This document shows, piece by piece, positions 62,621-64,000 of a DNA stretch of 64,000 nucleotides. Below the pieces are notes generated by a model that was given only the letters and a program-made list of their open reading frames with translations, had not been told where the DNA came from and did not search any database. The position numbers and the translations under genes were made by a program. Source of the DNA: Bauldia sp. GTDB taxonomy: Bacteria > Pseudomonadota > Alphaproteobacteria > Rhizobiales > Kaistiaceae. Location: assembly GCA_026126065.1 (NCBI GenBank), contig JAHCJY010000003.1, forward strand, positions 1-64,000. Direction: 5' to 3'. The first letter of the stretch is position 1. Every line of letters starts with the position of its first letter.

Positions 62621-63339
62621 TCACGACCGAACTCCGTCGCCCGGGCGTTCGGCCGAACGTCGTGGCGATCTTCTCCTTCCGCCACGACGCCCACCTCGTG
62701 CCGGACCTGATCGCAAACATCGCGCCGATCGTGGACGGCTGGATCGCCTGGGATGACACCGCCAGCACCGCGTTCTTCAGCAACGAGTGGGATCGCCGAC
62801 GCGCGCTGATCGAGACCGCGCTAGGCCTCGGCGCGCGCTGGATCCTCGCGCTCGATCCCGACGAGCGGGTCGAGCGCCGCGTCGCGGACCGCATGGCGCG
62901 GCTCACCCGGGCCGCGGAGCCGACCGCCTGGCTGTTCTGGCTGCGCGAGATGTACGCGCCCGACCGTTTTCGCGTCGACGGCCTTTGGCGAAAGAAGGAG
63001 CAGGCGCGGCTTCTTTCGCTGCACGAAGGCATGAACTTCGACCTGCCCGCGCTGCACGCGCCGTGGCAGGCGATCCATCCGGCCTATCGCCTCCGCCGGA
63101 CACGATGCAGCATCTACCACCTCAAGATGATCGCCCCGGCGCGGCGGACCGGCCGCCGCGACCTTTACAAGGCGCTCGATCCCGACGGCCGCTACCAGGC
63201 GATGGGCTACGACTATCTCGCCGACGAGCGTTCGCTGCGGCTCAAGCGCGTGAGCCGCCGCCACGAATACCTTCCGCAGCACCATGACGATGGCGGCCTC
63301 TGGATGCCGGATCCGCAGCGGGCGCAGGCGCCGGAATGA
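62617..63339 (+). CDS. Glycosyltransferase-like protein
   Basis: The 240-residue protein has a GT2-like core: VVAIFSFRHDAHLVPDLIAN, GWIAWDDTA and WILALDPDERVE (DxD-type site), followed by WLFWLREMYAPDRFRVDG. It lacks the canonical N-terminal CVIPTYN form and the ED motif, so it is a diverged member. It overlaps both neighbours by ATGA and is thus part of the same operon. Confidence 0.75.
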   Translation: MITTELRRPGVRPNVVAIFSFRHDAHLVPDLIANIAPIVDGWIAWDDTASTAFFSNEWDRRRALIETALGLGARWILALDPDERVERRVADRMARLTRAAEPTAWLFWLREMYAPDRFRVDGLWRKKEQARLLSLHEGMNFDLPALHAPWQAIHPAYRLRRTRCSIYHLKMIAPARRTGRRDLYKALDPDGRYQAMGYDYLADERSLRLKRVSRRHEYLPQHHDDGGLWMPDPQRAQAPE

Positions 63340-64000
63340 CCGCCGTCGCCATCGCGATCCTCGACCGTGACGATTTCTCCGCCAACACCGACGTCATCGT
63401 CGTGGCCGACGACCGCCGCCGTCGCCTCACCTGGGTGCCGCGCGACCTGTGGTCCCCGCTGATCGCGAACCGGGTGAACAAGGCCTTCGCCCTCGGCGGG
63501 GGCGATCTCCTGCTGCGTGCCCTCGCCGGCCTCCGCTTCCCCTGCAGCGGCGCGCTCGTCCTCCGCCGCAGCGCAACCGAGGCGGCGCTCGACGGCGTCA
63601 CGGTCGTCGTGCCCGTGAGCGAACGCCTCGACTTCTGGTACCCGGAGCATCCGACGCGCCCGATCGAGGAAGGCCGCAAGGCCATCGCCTTCGATCCGCC
63701 GCAGGAGACCCTGCGCGACGAGCGCATCCACCAGTGGCTCGGCGCCCGCACGATGATCGGCCGGCCGGGGTCCGACCTGATGCGCTGCGACCGCCAGCAG
63801 GTGTTTCTCCGGGCGCTGATGGCGCAGGGCTTCGATTTTCGGGCGTCGCTGGCCGATCCGGAGCGCTACCGCATCACTGGCGTCGATCCGCTGCCGGTGC
63901 TGGGGCGTATCACCGCCGACTGGGAGATGCGGACGTTCCGCCGGGTGCGTGACGCCATCGTGGACGGGAAGGCCGTGCTGGTGCTTGAGCGCCGGCTCCG
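63336..64000 (+). CDS. LytR-CpsA-Psr-like protein (3' end outside window)
   Basis: The 221 visible residues show the LCP pattern in order: NTDVIVVADD (catalytic Asp), RLTWVPRDLW (the IPRD motif), NRVNKAFALGGGDLLLRAL (KINxAxxxGG), DGVTVVVPV, and RPGSDLMRCDRQQVFLRALM (the R..D..R..RQQ.FL segment). LCP enzymes attach glycopolymers from lipid carriers to the cell wall, mainly in Gram-positives. No signal anchor precedes the domain (MTAVAIAIL starts it). It overlaps the previous glycosyltransferase gene (ATGA) and runs off the window. Confidence 0.68.
   Translation, partial: MTAVAIAILDRDDFSANTDVIVVADDRRRRLTWVPRDLWSPLIANRVNKAFALGGGDLLLRALAGLRFPCSGALVLRRSATEAALDGVTVVVPVSERLDFWYPEHPTRPIEEGRKAIAFDPPQETLRDERIHQWLGARTMIGRPGSDLMRCDRQQVFLRALMAQGFDFRASLADPERYRITGVDPLPVLGRITADWEMRTFRRVRDAIVDGKAVLVLERRL

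Overview
The window is GC-rich DNA (roughly two thirds G+C by eye) from an alphaproteobacterium, most likely a member of the Hyphomicrobiales (Rhizobiales). The best taxonomic hints are the housekeeping block dnaK - (small gene) - dnaJ - pmtA-like - FMN reductase - pyrF, then polA, which resembles the rhizobial chromosome. All gene identities come from reading translations; no database search was possible.

Layout. (1) 1-7.3 kb is an accessory, element-like border: a secreted Gly-rich protein and a secreted tail-fibre/S74-chaperone protein in an overlapping operon, two small paralogues on opposite strands, a DUF3768 gene, a VirD4-like coupling ATPase lacking its N-terminal membrane part, and two tandem paralogues of a phage-like coiled-coil protein. 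(2) 7.4-28.4 kb is a co-directional, mostly overlapping plus-strand array of 13 genes: an unknown protein, a UvrD-type helicase, an HD (MESH1/SpoT-like) hydrolase, a DUF429 protein, a RelE-fold/UvrD fusion helicase, NurA, HerA, SbcD/Mre11, SbcC/Rad50 and a complete type I Zorya system (ZorA, ZorB, ZorC, ZorD). This is the outstanding feature of the window: a membrane-motor phage-defence system joined to an archaeal-style DNA end-resection set in what looks like one transcription unit. (3) 28.9-35 kb is a nitrosative/oxidative stress and respiration block: a universal stress protein, an NsrR-type repressor with two NsrR-like operators, a membrane protein, a truncated haemoglobin, and a B-family haem-copper oxidase operon with a dihaem cytochrome c. 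(4) 35-41.5 kb holds several secreted proteins of unknown function, an aquaporin and a topoisomerase IB, with a decayed topoisomerase 3' end on the far side of the aquaporin gene. (5) 41.6-47.2 kb holds an ABC-2 exporter operon with a DUF4097 protein and a ribbon-helix-helix regulator, preceded by a compact promoter carrying two identical palindromes; then a GAF-GGDEF-EAL protein. (6) 47.7-59.8 kb is the chaperone/pyrF/polA core, interrupted by tandem secreted beta-rich paralogues. (7) 60-64 kb starts a glycan-assembly cluster of glycosyltransferases ending in a LytR-CpsA-Psr-like protein that runs off the window.

How the parts may work together (inference): in region 2 Zorya would sense phage attack at the envelope through the ZorAB motor and recruit ZorC and ZorD to DNA, while HerA-NurA, Mre11-Rad50 and the helicases would unwind and degrade DNA ends. 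The HD and DUF429 proteins may adjust nucleotide signalling or nucleic-acid processing. Region 3 looks like an NO-responsive unit, with NsrR as the switch. No CRISPR array, intact insertion sequence, rRNA or convincing tRNA was seen.
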